From an uncultured Lachnospiraceae bacterium (GTDB taxonomy: Bacteria; Bacillota; Clostridia; Lachnospirales; Lachnospiraceae), in contig CAJTVQ010000016.1 in assembly GCA_910579935.1 (NCBI GenBank), forward strand, positions 10,881-74,880: a stretch of 64,000 bases of DNA. The letters are read 5' to 3'. The position numbers and the translations under genes are program-made. Shown piece by piece: positions 34,470 to 43,593 of the stretch. The notes under the pieces are model-generated. The model saw only the letters and a list, made by a program, of their open reading frames with translations. It ran no database searches and had not been told where the DNA came from. Positions within the stretch are counted from its first letter, which is position 1; each line of letters begins with the position of its first letter.

Positions 34470-35336
34470 ATGGAGGTAAAAGTAGCAAAGAGTGCAGGTT
34501 TTTGCTTTGGCGTAAAACGTGCGGTGGACAAAGTATACGAACAGACCGGTAAGGGAAAGAAGATTTATACTTATGGGCCGATCATCCATAACGCGGAGGT
34601 GGTAAAGGATTTGGGAGGGCGCGGTGTGGAGGTCATAGAGGGAATGGAAGAATTAAAACGGATTCGGGAAGGAACCGTAGTCATACGTTCCCACGGCGTG
34701 GCGCGGGAAATTTACGAAGCGATCGAAGAACAGGGACTGGAATGTGTGGATGCCACCTGTCCCTTTGTAAAAAGGATTCATAATATTGTGGAAAAGGAAA
34801 GCCGGGCCGGGAAACGGATCATTATTATAGGCAATTCCGGGCATCCCGAGGTGGAAGGCATCCGGGGATGGGCGTTGTCGGATACTGTGGTGATCGAATC
34901 GAAAGATGAGGCGGAAGCGTTTGCGTCTGATGCGGAAAACCTCCGTTTTAGAGAGCAGGAATGGTGTATTGTTTCGCAAACGACATTTAACTACAACAAA
35001 TTTAAAGAACTAGTTGAAATTTTTTTAAAAAAAGGTTACAATGGTATTGTTGTGAACACTATATGTAACGCAACAGAAGAAAGGCAGACTGAGGCGAGAC
35101 AGATTGCGTCTCAGGTTGAAAGTATGATAGTAATAGGGGATACCCACAGTTCCAATTCGCGGAAACTATATGAAATCTGCAGGGAAGAGTGCGGAAACAC
35201 CTATTTTATACAGACACTGGATGACTTGCATTTAGAACTACCTAAAGCTGCTTCACCGGTCGGTATTACTGCCGGGGCATCGACCCCAAACAATATTATT
35301 GAGGAGGTTCAAAATTATGTCAGAATTAACTTTTGA
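34470..35336 (+). CDS. ispH: 4-hydroxy-3-methylbut-2-enyl diphosphate reductase
   Basis: 288 residues. Three cysteines for the Fe4S4 cluster lie in AGFCFGVKRAV, DATCPFVKRIH and VNTICNATEERQ. The glutamate-bearing loop and HSSNSRKLYEIC with GITAGASTPNNIIEEV complete the site. It makes IPP and DMAPP in the last step of the MEP pathway. The start at 34470 has GAGG upstream; the in-frame extension to 34287 overlaps cmk. In some Clostridia this gene is fused to rpsA; here the genes are separate but overlap by 20 nt. A C8 tract sits in the 133-bp gap upstream (34406-34413). Confidence 0.95.
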   Translation: MEVKVAKSAGFCFGVKRAVDKVYEQTGKGKKIYTYGPIIHNAEVVKDLGGRGVEVIEGMEELKRIREGTVVIRSHGVAREIYEAIEEQGLECVDATCPFVKRIHNIVEKESRAGKRIIIIGNSGHPEVEGIRGWALSDTVVIESKDEAEAFASDAENLRFREQEWCIVSQTTFNYNKFKELVEIFLKKGYNGIVVNTICNATEERQTEARQIASQVESMIVIGDTHSSNSRKLYEICREECGNTYFIQTLDDLHLELPKAASPVGITAGASTPNNIIEEVQNYVRINF

Positions 35337-36456
35337 ACAAATGTTAGAAGAATCATTTAAGACAATACATGCAGGAGAGGTAGTTGAAGGTACAGTCATT
35401 GATGTGAAACCTGAAGAGATCATTCTCAACATCGGCTATAAATCAGACGGTATCCTGACCAGGAACGAATACACCAATGAACCGAACGTAGACCTGACAA
35501 CTATTGCAAAACCGGGCGACACCATGGAGGTGAAAGTCCTTAAAGTAAATGACGGCGAAGGACAGGTTCTTCTTACTTACAAGAGACTCGCCGCAGACAG
35601 AGGAAACAAGAGGATTGAAGAAGCATTTAATAACAGGGAAGTGCTTACTGCCAAAGTCGTACAGGTGCTGGACGGCGGACTGAGCGTTGTAGTGGAAGAG
35701 GTAAGGATCTTCATTCCTGCAAGCCTTGTATCGGATGTATATGAAAAGGATTTATCCAAGTATGCGGGACAGGAGATTCAGTTCGTGATAAGCGAATACA
35801 ATCCTAAGAGAAGAAGATACATCGGTGACCGTAAACAGCTGATTCTTGCAGAAAAAGCAGAACTTCAGAAGAAATTGTTCGAATCCATCCACGAAGGGGA
35901 CACCGTAGAGGGTGTGGTTAAGAATGTAACGGATTTCGGTGCATTTATAGATCTGGGCGGAGCAGACGGTCTTCTCCACATTTCGGAAATGTCATGGGGA
36001 AGAGTGGAGAATCCGAAGAAGGTATTCAAGGTCGGAGAGAAAGTAAAAGTGCTGATCAAGGAAATTTCCGGCAGCAAGATTGCACTCAGCCTGAAGTTTG
36101 AAGACGAGAATCCGTGGAAGGATGCGGCACAGAAATATGAAGTCGGCAATGTAGTGACGGGAAAAGTTGCAAGAATGACAGATTTCGGCGCTTTTGTCGA
36201 ACTGGAGCCGGGCGTGGATGCATTGCTTCACGTATCGCAGATTTCCAAAGAACATATTGAAAAACCGGCGGATGTACTTAAGATCGGTGACGAGATTACG
36301 GCTAAAGTGGTTGACTTCAATGACGAAGATAAGAAGATCAGCCTGAGCGTAAAAGCTATGCTTGCGCCGGAACCGAAAGAAGAAGAGGAAGCCGATGCGG
36401 ATGTGGTATCCGTAGATATTGATGCGGTTATCGCAAACGAACAGGAAGAGGAATAA
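35317..36456 (+). CDS. rpsA: 30S ribosomal protein S1 homologue
   Basis: 379 residues with four S1 domains at about residues 20-90, 105-170, 190-260 and 275-345. The last two carry the clear consensus (GVVKNVTDFGAFIDLGGADGLLHISEMSW and KVARMTDFGAFVELEPGVDALLHVSQIS). The acidic tail EPKEEEEADADVV is typical. It binds mRNA and promotes initiation, although S1 of Gram-positives is shorter than the six-domain E. coli form. The ATG at 35317 is preceded by GAGGAGG and lies inside the ispH end, so translation is coupled. Confidence 0.93.
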   Translation: MSELTFEQMLEESFKTIHAGEVVEGTVIDVKPEEIILNIGYKSDGILTRNEYTNEPNVDLTTIAKPGDTMEVKVLKVNDGEGQVLLTYKRLAADRGNKRIEEAFNNREVLTAKVVQVLDGGLSVVVEEVRIFIPASLVSDVYEKDLSKYAGQEIQFVISEYNPKRRRYIGDRKQLILAEKAELQKKLFESIHEGDTVEGVVKNVTDFGAFIDLGGADGLLHISEMSWGRVENPKKVFKVGEKVKVLIKEISGSKIALSLKFEDENPWKDAAQKYEVGNVVTGKVARMTDFGAFVELEPGVDALLHVSQISKEHIEKPADVLKIGDEITAKVVDFNDEDKKISLSVKAMLAPEPKEEEEADADVVSVDIDAVIANEQEEE

Positions 36457-36499
36457 GCTGTTTCACGAAAGATGTGGGCAGTTTGGATGGTTGTAAAAT

Positions 36500-37300
36500 T
36501 TGGATAACGGCAGGTATAATGATATGGCATATGATTATGAATGGTTCAAAAATTCGGTATATGACCTTACAAGGATTGATCTGAATGCTTATAAGGAAAA
36601 GCAGATGAAGCGCCGTATTGATACACTGATAGCAAAGAACGGTGTTGACGGATACGATAAATACGTTGCATTCATTAAAGAAAATAATTCGAAGTTTGAA
36701 GAATTTATAAATTATCTTACCATTAATGTGTCGGAATTTTATCGGAATCCCGACCAGTGGAAGGTAATGGACCAGGAAATCATACCGGGACTTATCAGTA
36801 AATTCGGTAAGCATCTGAAAATATGGAGTGCAGCATGTTCAACAGGTGATGAACCGTATTCGCTTGTTATGGCTTTATCCCGTCATATTCCGCTGGACCA
36901 GATTAAAATTCAGGCGACTGATCTGGATAAGCAGGTGATCGCGAAAGCGAAGGTCGGTTTATACAGTGAGAAAAGTGTTGCCAGTGTACCGGATGATCTG
37001 AAGAGAAAGTTTTTTACAAAAGTAGGGTTGTCTTATCAGATTTCGGAAGAAGTGAAGAAACGGGTAGAATTCAAGCAGCACAATCTCCTGAAAGATGATT
37101 ACGGGAATGGCTGGAACATGATCGTATGCCGGAATGTACTGATTTATTTTACAGAGGAAGCGAAAGACGGAGTGTTTGTCAACTTCCAAAAGGCGCTGGC
37201 AAATAAAGGCGTACTGTTTATCGGCAGTACGGAGCAGATTATTAATTATAAGGAAATTGGTTATACGAGAAAGAATTCGTTCTTTTATGAAAAGCCCTGA
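36500..37300 (+). CDS. cheR: CheR-type protein-glutamate methyltransferase
   Basis: 266 residues from a TTG at 36500 preceded by GGATGG. An ATG at 36524 (MAYDYEWFKN) is an equally good start. The N-terminal helical CheR domain (RIDLNAYKEKQMKRRIDTLI) and the SAM-binding domain (IWSAACSTGDEPYSLVMAL, QATDLDKQVIAKAK, NVLIYF) are clear. It methylates glutamates of chemoreceptors. No other chemotaxis genes are in this window, so it is an isolated copy. A terminator follows. Confidence 0.92.
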   Translation: MDNGRYNDMAYDYEWFKNSVYDLTRIDLNAYKEKQMKRRIDTLIAKNGVDGYDKYVAFIKENNSKFEEFINYLTINVSEFYRNPDQWKVMDQEIIPGLISKFGKHLKIWSAACSTGDEPYSLVMALSRHIPLDQIKIQATDLDKQVIAKAKVGLYSEKSVASVPDDLKRKFFTKVGLSYQISEEVKKRVEFKQHNLLKDDYGNGWNMIVCRNVLIYFTEEAKDGVFVNFQKALANKGVLFIGSTEQIINYKEIGYTRKNSFFYEKP

Positions 37301-37317
37301 TAGATTGAACAAAAAAC

Positions 37318-37348
37318 AAGTTCCCGATTTGGTCGGGAACTTATTTTT
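37318..37348 (+). terminator. Terminator of cheR
   Basis: AAGTTCCCGA (37318-37327) with TCGGGAACTT (37333-37342), a 5-nt loop and ATTTTTT. Confidence 0.92.
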
Positions 37349-37426
37349 TCAATTCTGAGTGATTTTGGTCCGTTTGTCATGTGCCGGCAGGCCGGACGGC
37401 GGGAGAAAGGAAAAGAAAGGGTTGCA

Positions 37427-38194
37427 ATGAGCATGGAATTATGGAAGGATTATCCGTATTTATATGAAACACACCTGCATACATCCCAGGCCAGTGCCTG
37501 TGCCCGTTATACGGGAGCGGAGATGGCAAAAGCGTGTAAGGCGGCAGGTTATACAGGAATCATTGTCACAGACCATAACTGGGGCGGGAATACCGCGGTA
37601 AACCGGATGCTGCCGTGGAGAACGTGGGTGAACGAGTTTACAAAAGGATATGAGGATGCCGCAAGAATGGGAAAGCGCATTGGACTGGATGTGTTTTTCG
37701 GGTACGAAGCGGGATTTTGCGGGACGGAGTTTCTGATTTACGGCCTGGGAAAAGAATTTATGCTGGAGCATCCGGAGCTGAAGAAGGTTACGGTACAGGA
37801 GCAATTCCGGCTGGTGCATGAAGGAGGCGGTATGGTCGTTCATGCCCATCCGTTTCGGGAGGAAGACTATATTCCGGAAGTCCGGCTGTTTCCGGAATAT
37901 GTGGACGGAGTGGAGGGTATCAATGCAACCCATTCCAATCGCAGGAGTACCGCCCACAATGAACCGGTTTATGACGAGCGGGCGATCGCTTATGCGAAAG
38001 AACATGGCTTTTTTATGACGGCGGGTTCGGACATCCACAGCACAAAGTTACTTGGCGGCGGCATGGCATTCCGGCGCAGGCTGGAGTCCGTGCAGGATTT
38101 TATTGCGGCTATAAAAAACGGGGAAGATTATGTTCTGACAAACGGGGACGAATGGTTTACGAAGGATGGGGAAGTGAAGAAAAGATACCGGTGA
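37427..38194 (+). CDS. PHP-domain phosphoesterase
   Basis: 255 residues from the ATG at 37427; the in-frame GTG/ATG candidates from 37379 are less well placed. PHP metal motifs are seen in order: THLHTSQASAC, VTDHNWGG, GYEAGF, HAHPFRE, NATHSNR and SGSDIHS-like AGSDIHS. PHP domains hydrolyse phosphate esters, for example in histidinol phosphate phosphatase or exonuclease modules. No histidine-biosynthesis genes are nearby, so the substrate is open. Confidence 0.85.
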   Translation: MSMELWKDYPYLYETHLHTSQASACARYTGAEMAKACKAAGYTGIIVTDHNWGGNTAVNRMLPWRTWVNEFTKGYEDAARMGKRIGLDVFFGYEAGFCGTEFLIYGLGKEFMLEHPELKKVTVQEQFRLVHEGGGMVVHAHPFREEDYIPEVRLFPEYVDGVEGINATHSNRRSTAHNEPVYDERAIAYAKEHGFFMTAGSDIHSTKLLGGGMAFRRRLESVQDFIAAIKNGEDYVLTNGDEWFTKDGEVKKRYR

Positions 38195-38234
38195 GAAAAG
38201 ATAAAAACAGAAGCGCAAAGAAACGGGGTAAAAT

Positions 38235-39383
38235 ATGAAATTTTTACATACCGCCGACCTCCACATCGGCAAAGTCATCAACGATGTTTCCATGCTGGAA
38301 GACCAGCGGCACATCTTAAAACAGATATTGGAGACTGCCCGCAGCCGGAAGGCGGACGCCCTGATTCTGGCAGGTGATATCTATGACCGTGCAATTCCTC
38401 CGGCAGAAGCAGTCGTGATGCTGGGGGAATTTTTACAGGAAGCGGCGGATGCGGGCATTCAGGTGTTGCTCATCAGCGGCAACCATGATTCGCCCGAGCG
38501 CATCGGGTTTGCCGGGGGAATTTTGGAAAAGCAGGGGATTTCCATTGCAGGTGTGTATCAGGGAAAACTGAAACAAGTTCGCCTGAAAGATGAATACGGG
38601 GAAGTTGTTTTTGTTCTGATGCCCTTTGTGAAGCCGGCGCAGGCAGGCGTAAGAACCAGTGCGGAAGCAGTGGCGAAGATGTTGGAAGCTTTGCAGAATG
38701 GCAGCAAGAGCGATAAAAATCGGCGCAGTGTGCTGGTGACGCATTATTTTGTCACAGATCAGGGACGGGAACCGGAACTTTCGGATGCAGAAACCACCAT
38801 CCATGTGGGAGGACTGGACAACGTGGAGGTTTCGCTTTTTGAAGGGTTTGACTATGTGGCGCTGGGACATATCCATAAGCCCCAGCAGATCGGGAACGGG
38901 CCGGTGTACTATGCGGGGGCTTCCCTTGGGTATTCCTTTTCCGAAGCGGGGCAGACCAAGTATGTGAACCTAGTGGAAATGGGGAAAAAGGGGCAGGTAT
39001 CCGTAGAAAAAATACCGCTTTCCCCTCTTCACGAACTGCGGCGGATCCGCGGAAAGATAGCGGACCTGATGAAGCCGGAAATCGTGGCGGCGGCAGACTG
39101 CATGGATTATATTCAGGCGGAGCTTACCGACGGGGAGGAACTGATCGACCCGATCGGCACGCTGCGCACGGTTTACCCGAACATCATGCAGATTGTACTG
39201 GCGAAGAACGAAAGGCGGGAGGGAGGGGAATATGCCGTCCGGCTGGAGGAAAGGAAAAAAAGCATACCGGAACTTTTCCGTGGATTTTACACAATGATTC
39301 GGGGGGAAGAGCCGGATGAGCGGCGCATGGAGCTGATAGAGGATGTGGCAAAGGAAGCGGAGGTGAGGGAACATGAAGCCTGA
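38235..39383 (+). CDS. sbcD: SbcCD exonuclease subunit D
   Basis: 382 residues. Motifs of the Mre11-type phosphoesterase are HTADLHIGK, LAGDIYDR, SGNHDSPER, VLVTHYF and GHIHKPQ. With SbcC it cuts hairpins and processes DNA ends. The stop overlaps the sbcC start by 11 nt. Confidence 0.95.
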   Translation: MKFLHTADLHIGKVINDVSMLEDQRHILKQILETARSRKADALILAGDIYDRAIPPAEAVVMLGEFLQEAADAGIQVLLISGNHDSPERIGFAGGILEKQGISIAGVYQGKLKQVRLKDEYGEVVFVLMPFVKPAQAGVRTSAEAVAKMLEALQNGSKSDKNRRSVLVTHYFVTDQGREPELSDAETTIHVGGLDNVEVSLFEGFDYVALGHIHKPQQIGNGPVYYAGASLGYSFSEAGQTKYVNLVEMGKKGQVSVEKIPLSPLHELRRIRGKIADLMKPEIVAAADCMDYIQAELTDGEELIDPIGTLRTVYPNIMQIVLAKNERREGGEYAVRLEERKKSIPELFRGFYTMIRGEEPDERRMELIEDVAKEAEVREHEA

Positions 39384-41979
39384 AAAACTGGTACTTTCCG
39401 GCTGGGGACCGTACAAAGACCGGATAGAAGTGGATTTTACCAGACTGGAGGACCGGGGACTGTTTTTGATCACCGGACCTACGGGGGCAGGGAAGACCAC
39501 GCTTTTTGATGCCATTACTTACGCGCTTTACGGAAACATGAGTGGGGAAATACGGGAAAAGAACAGTGTGCGCAGTGATTTTGCAGAAGCGGATACGCCT
39601 ACGTTCGTGGAACTGCGGATGCGGCATGGGGGAAAGGAGTACCGCATAGAGCGGAATCCCGAATATATGCGCCCGAAGAAGAAAAAGGGAGGAAAGAGCG
39701 GTTATACAAAGGAAAAGGAACGGGCAAGGCTGTACCTGCCGGAAGACGGGAGTGTTATTGAGGGGGTCAGCGAAGTCAACCGTAAAATGCAGGAAATCCT
39801 TGTGCTGGATTACCGTCAGTTCAAACAGATTTCCATGATTGCCCAGGGAGAGTTCGCAAGGCTGCTGACCGCGCCGTCTTCGGAAAAGACAAAAATCTTC
39901 CGTGAGATATTTTCCACTTCCATTTATGACCGTTTTGCTTCTATTCTGCGCAGCCGTTCCGGTGAACTTTATAAGCAGGTGATGGAATACAGGCACCGGA
40001 TGGAGGAAGACGTGCATATGCTGCAAATGGAGGAAGCGGAGCCGGAATCGGAGGAGGAAACGCCGAAAGTGCAGGAAATCCTTCTTTGGCTGGAAGAGCG
40101 CATCGGGCAGGAAAAGGCAGAATTGGCGGAAGCCGAGAAAGGCCATGCATCATTGGAACGGGAAGTGATAAAACTCTCGGAACGCATCACCCGTACGGAA
40201 GAAACCAATGCCAAGCTGGACCGGATGGAGGCATTGAAGGTGCAGAAAGAAGAATTGGCCGGAAAGAAGAAGGAAATCAGACAGGCGGAAAAAGAGTTAA
40301 AAAGTGCAAGGGAAGCGGAAGCATTGAAAGAGCCCTACATGAATCTGCGCCATGCAGTGTCCGTATTGGAGGACATGCGCAGCAGAAAGCAGAAGGGTGA
40401 GGAGGAACTTCGGGAGCTTCAGGAAAAGGAAAAAGAACTGCGGCCTTATTATGAGAAGCAGGGTGAGATACGGGAAGGCTACGAGGCGGCCGCCGGTTTT
40501 GAGGAAAGCAGGAAAGCGAGGGAAGAAGCCGACCGGGCGTTAAGCCGGAAACGGGAAGAACTGTCGGCGCTGCAGAAGCGTTATCTGGAACAGGAGAAAA
40601 CGGCAGGGGAGAGGAAACAGGCATACGAAACGGCGGATCTGGCCTACAAACGTGCCGCAGTGGGCATAGCTGCAAGACAGGTGAAGGAAGGGGAACCCTG
40701 CCCGGTGTGCGGTTCCATGGAACATCCCCGTATCGCGGAGACGGACAGCGGCGTACCGGAAGAAGCGGGACTGCGGAAATTACAGCAGGCTTATGAAAAA
40801 GAACAGGCAAAGCTGATGGAAATTCATGGAAAGGCTGCGGCATGTAAAGCGGAAGCAGCCGCATGTGAAGAAAAAAGGAAAGAGTGGGCGGACAGGGAAG
40901 CCGCATACAAAGAGTGCAGGGAGAGACTGCCGGAAGAAATCGGAAAGATACTGGAAGCGATGCCTGTGAAAGAGTATGAAAAGCGCCTGACGGAATATCA
41001 CGGCATTCAGGCACGGCAAAAAGAGAAAACAAGCAGATTAATAAAAGACGGAGAAGAGATTGCCGCGCAGGAGAAGAAAAAAGAAGCGCTGGAAGCGGCT
41101 TTTTCCGCACAGTACCGGCAGGCCGGCTTTGCTTCCATGGAGAAATATGAGAAAGCAGTACGCCAGCCCGGGGAAATGGAAGGGCTGGAATGCCGGATTC
41201 GGGAATTTCATACCAAGTGGCAGGAACTGGAACATCTGACCGCCCATCTGAAGGAAGAGATTAGGGGAAAGAAAAAAGCGGATACGGCAGGGCAGAAGGA
41301 AGAACTGGAGGAAAAGAAACGGCAGAAGCAGCAGGTATTGAAGCAGTTAAACGAACACAGCCATAATTTACAGCAGGCAAAAAAGATTGCCAGATCGTTA
41401 AAGGAACGGGAGAAAAAGTACAGGGAATTACAGCAGGAGTACGGGGTTGTAAAAGACTTGGACAACATGGCAAGCGGGAATAACGGAAAACGGCTGGTAT
41501 TCGAGCAGTACGTACTGGCAGGATATTTCGAGGAAATTTTACGGGCAGCGAATCTGCGGCTGGCCAAAATGACCGGAGGGCGTTACGAACTATCCCGTTT
41601 GGAAGAAATCAGCGACGGAAGGTCAAAGGACAATCTGGAACTGCGGGTTTTAGACTATTATACCGGCAAATACCGTTCGGTAAAGACCCTGTCCGGCGGA
41701 GAATCCTTTAAAGCCTCCCTCGCCCTTGCGCTTGGCATGAGTGACATCATACAAGGCTACAGCGGCGGAATTCGGGTAGACACACTGTTTATCGATGAAG
41801 GATTCGGCGCACTGGACAGCGAGTCACTGGAACAGGCATGTCAGACACTAATGACCCTGGTCGAAAAAGACAGACTAATAGGAATCATATCCCACGTACC
41901 GGAACTGTCAGAAAAAATCGAAAAACAGATCATTGTTTCAAAAACCAACATAGGCAGCGAAGTAAGGATTGTGGTATAA
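39373..41979 (+). CDS. sbcC: SbcCD exonuclease subunit C (Rad50-like ATPase)
   Basis: 868 residues, shorter than E. coli SbcC (~1048). The Walker A motif GPTGAGKTTLFDAIT is at residues ~36-50. Long coiled coils run on both sides of the zinc hook PCPVCGSMEHP. The C-terminal signature TLSGGESFKASLALAL and Walker B DTLFIDEGFGALD complete the ATPase. It is an SMC-like clamp opening and closing on DNA and activating SbcD. Confidence 0.95.
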   Translation: MKPEKLVLSGWGPYKDRIEVDFTRLEDRGLFLITGPTGAGKTTLFDAITYALYGNMSGEIREKNSVRSDFAEADTPTFVELRMRHGGKEYRIERNPEYMRPKKKKGGKSGYTKEKERARLYLPEDGSVIEGVSEVNRKMQEILVLDYRQFKQISMIAQGEFARLLTAPSSEKTKIFREIFSTSIYDRFASILRSRSGELYKQVMEYRHRMEEDVHMLQMEEAEPESEEETPKVQEILLWLEERIGQEKAELAEAEKGHASLEREVIKLSERITRTEETNAKLDRMEALKVQKEELAGKKKEIRQAEKELKSAREAEALKEPYMNLRHAVSVLEDMRSRKQKGEEELRELQEKEKELRPYYEKQGEIREGYEAAAGFEESRKAREEADRALSRKREELSALQKRYLEQEKTAGERKQAYETADLAYKRAAVGIAARQVKEGEPCPVCGSMEHPRIAETDSGVPEEAGLRKLQQAYEKEQAKLMEIHGKAAACKAEAAACEEKRKEWADREAAYKECRERLPEEIGKILEAMPVKEYEKRLTEYHGIQARQKEKTSRLIKDGEEIAAQEKKKEALEAAFSAQYRQAGFASMEKYEKAVRQPGEMEGLECRIREFHTKWQELEHLTAHLKEEIRGKKKADTAGQKEELEEKKRQKQQVLKQLNEHSHNLQQAKKIARSLKEREKKYRELQQEYGVVKDLDNMASGNNGKRLVFEQYVLAGYFEEILRAANLRLAKMTGGRYELSRLEEISDGRSKDNLELRVLDYYTGKYRSVKTLSGGESFKASLALALGMSDIIQGYSGGIRVDTLFIDEGFGALDSESLEQACQTLMTLVEKDRLIGIISHVPELSEKIEKQIIVSKTNIGSEVRIVV

Positions 41980-41997
41980 TGTACGCGATGGCAATGA

Positions 41998-42119
41998 GCA
42001 GTGCAGAAAGGTACAGAGAAATCTGCGTTGTGCTTGCACAAAAGCAGATTTTCCTGCACCTTTCGACAGGGCAAAGCCCGCGAACTCAGAAAACCGCAGG
42101 TTTTCTGAGTTTGCACTGC
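41998..42119 (+). other. Multi-branched structured intergenic element
   Basis: Closing helix GCAGTGCA (41998-42005) with TGCACTGC (42112-42119). Branch one is AAATCTGC (42019-42026) with GCAGATTT (42044-42051), capped by TTGTGC/GCACAA. Branch two is a perfect AACTCAGAAAACC (42083-42095) with GGTTTTCTGAGTT (42099-42111). It lies between the sbcC stop and the next gene; a C10 tract follows at 42135-42144. No T-run. Confidence 0.6.
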
Positions 42120-42186
42120 GGAGTAAACCAATCACCCCCCCCCCTGAACTCACCCCCAAAAAAAACCTGGCAAAGGAGGAACACTC

Positions 42187-43590
42187 ATGGAAAATAAATT
42201 TGACGTAATCATCATAGGAGCAGGTCCCGGCGGAATATTCTGCGCATATGAACTAATGGATAAAAACGAACACCTGAAAATACTGGTAGTAGAAAAAGGA
42301 CGTTCCATCGAGAAACGAAACTGCCCGAAACGAACAACAAAACAGTGCGTAGGATGCAAACCCTGCTCCATTACCACCGGATTTGCAGGAGCTGGAGCCT
42401 TTTCCGACGGAAAACTGTCGCTGTCGCCGGATGTAGGCGGGAATCTTCCTGCAATTTTAGGATATGAGGAAACACTGGCTCTGATCAGGGAATCGGATGC
42501 CGTTTATCTGAAATTCGGTGCGGATCAGAATGTATACGGAGCGGATAAAGAAAAAGAGATACGGGAAATACGCAAGGCTGCGATCAATGCCAACCTGAAA
42601 TTGATCGAATGCCCAATCCGGCATCTTGGAACGGAAGAAGGCTATAAGATTTACTCCAAGCTGCAGAGTCACCTGGAAGAGAAGGGAGTAACGCTCCTGT
42701 TTGAAACGATGGTGGAGCAGATCCTTGTGGAAGACGGCAGGGCTGTAGGAATTGCCACGGATAAGGGAGAAACATATTATGCGGGGGAAATCGTGTCGGC
42801 AGTGGGACGCGAGGGTGCAGACTGGTTTAAACATAAATGCGTGGAACTTGGCATCGAGACAGTACCCGGGACGGTGGATATCGGCGTGCGCGTGGAAGTG
42901 CGGGACGAGGTCATGCAGTATCTGAACGAAAATCTGTATGAGGCGAAACTGGTGCTGTATGCGCCTACCTTTGACGACAAAGTGCGGACCTTCTGTACCA
43001 ATCCTTCCGGCGAGGTGGCAACGGAATATTATGAAGGCGGTCTGGCGGTAGTCAACGGACATGCTTATAAAGCCAAAGATTACAAAACAAACAACACCAA
43101 TTTTGCGATTCTGGTATCCAAGAATTTTACCAAGCCGTTTAAGACACCCATTGCATACGGAAAACAGATTGCCCAGCTGTCTAATATGCTCTGCGGCGGC
43201 AAAATCATGGTGCAGACCTTCGGGGATTTCAAAAAGGGCAGAAGAACCACGGAGGAACGGCTCTGCCGCAATAATCTGATCCCCACGCTAAAAGATGCGG
43301 TACCGGGAGATCTGTCTTTGGTATTTCCGCATCGGATCATGGTGGATATTCAGGAGATGTTAGAAGCTCTTGACAAGGTAACACCGGGAATTGCTTCGGA
43401 TGAAACGCTGCTGTACGGCGTGGAAGTGAAATTTTATTCCAACCGGGTCGTGGTGGACCGGGATTTTGAAACGAGCCTGAAAGGGCTTCGTGCCATCGGT
43501 GACGGTGCCGGTGTGACAAGGGGGCTGCAGCAGGCCTCTGCGAACGGTATCAGTGTGGCAAGAAGTATTTTGAAGGAAATGGAAGGATAG
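42187..43590 (+). CDS. FAD-dependent dehydrogenase, COG2509-like
   Basis: 467 residues. The dinucleotide-binding motif is IIIGAGPGGIFCAYEL, followed by VEKGRSIEKRNCPK and a cysteine-rich CVGCKPCSITTGFAGAGAFSDGKL segment that marks this family. GDGAGVTRGLQQASANGI near the C-terminus is the second FAD contact. Family members lack known substrates. AAAGGAGG stands before the ATG. The next gene follows 3 nt after its stop. Confidence 0.87.
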   Translation: MENKFDVIIIGAGPGGIFCAYELMDKNEHLKILVVEKGRSIEKRNCPKRTTKQCVGCKPCSITTGFAGAGAFSDGKLSLSPDVGGNLPAILGYEETLALIRESDAVYLKFGADQNVYGADKEKEIREIRKAAINANLKLIECPIRHLGTEEGYKIYSKLQSHLEEKGVTLLFETMVEQILVEDGRAVGIATDKGETYYAGEIVSAVGREGADWFKHKCVELGIETVPGTVDIGVRVEVRDEVMQYLNENLYEAKLVLYAPTFDDKVRTFCTNPSGEVATEYYEGGLAVVNGHAYKAKDYKTNNTNFAILVSKNFTKPFKTPIAYGKQIAQLSNMLCGGKIMVQTFGDFKKGRRTTEERLCRNNLIPTLKDAVPGDLSLVFPHRIMVDIQEMLEALDKVTPGIASDETLLYGVEVKFYSNRVVVDRDFETSLKGLRAIGDGAGVTRGLQQASANGISVARSILKEMEG

Positions 43591-43593
43591 TGC

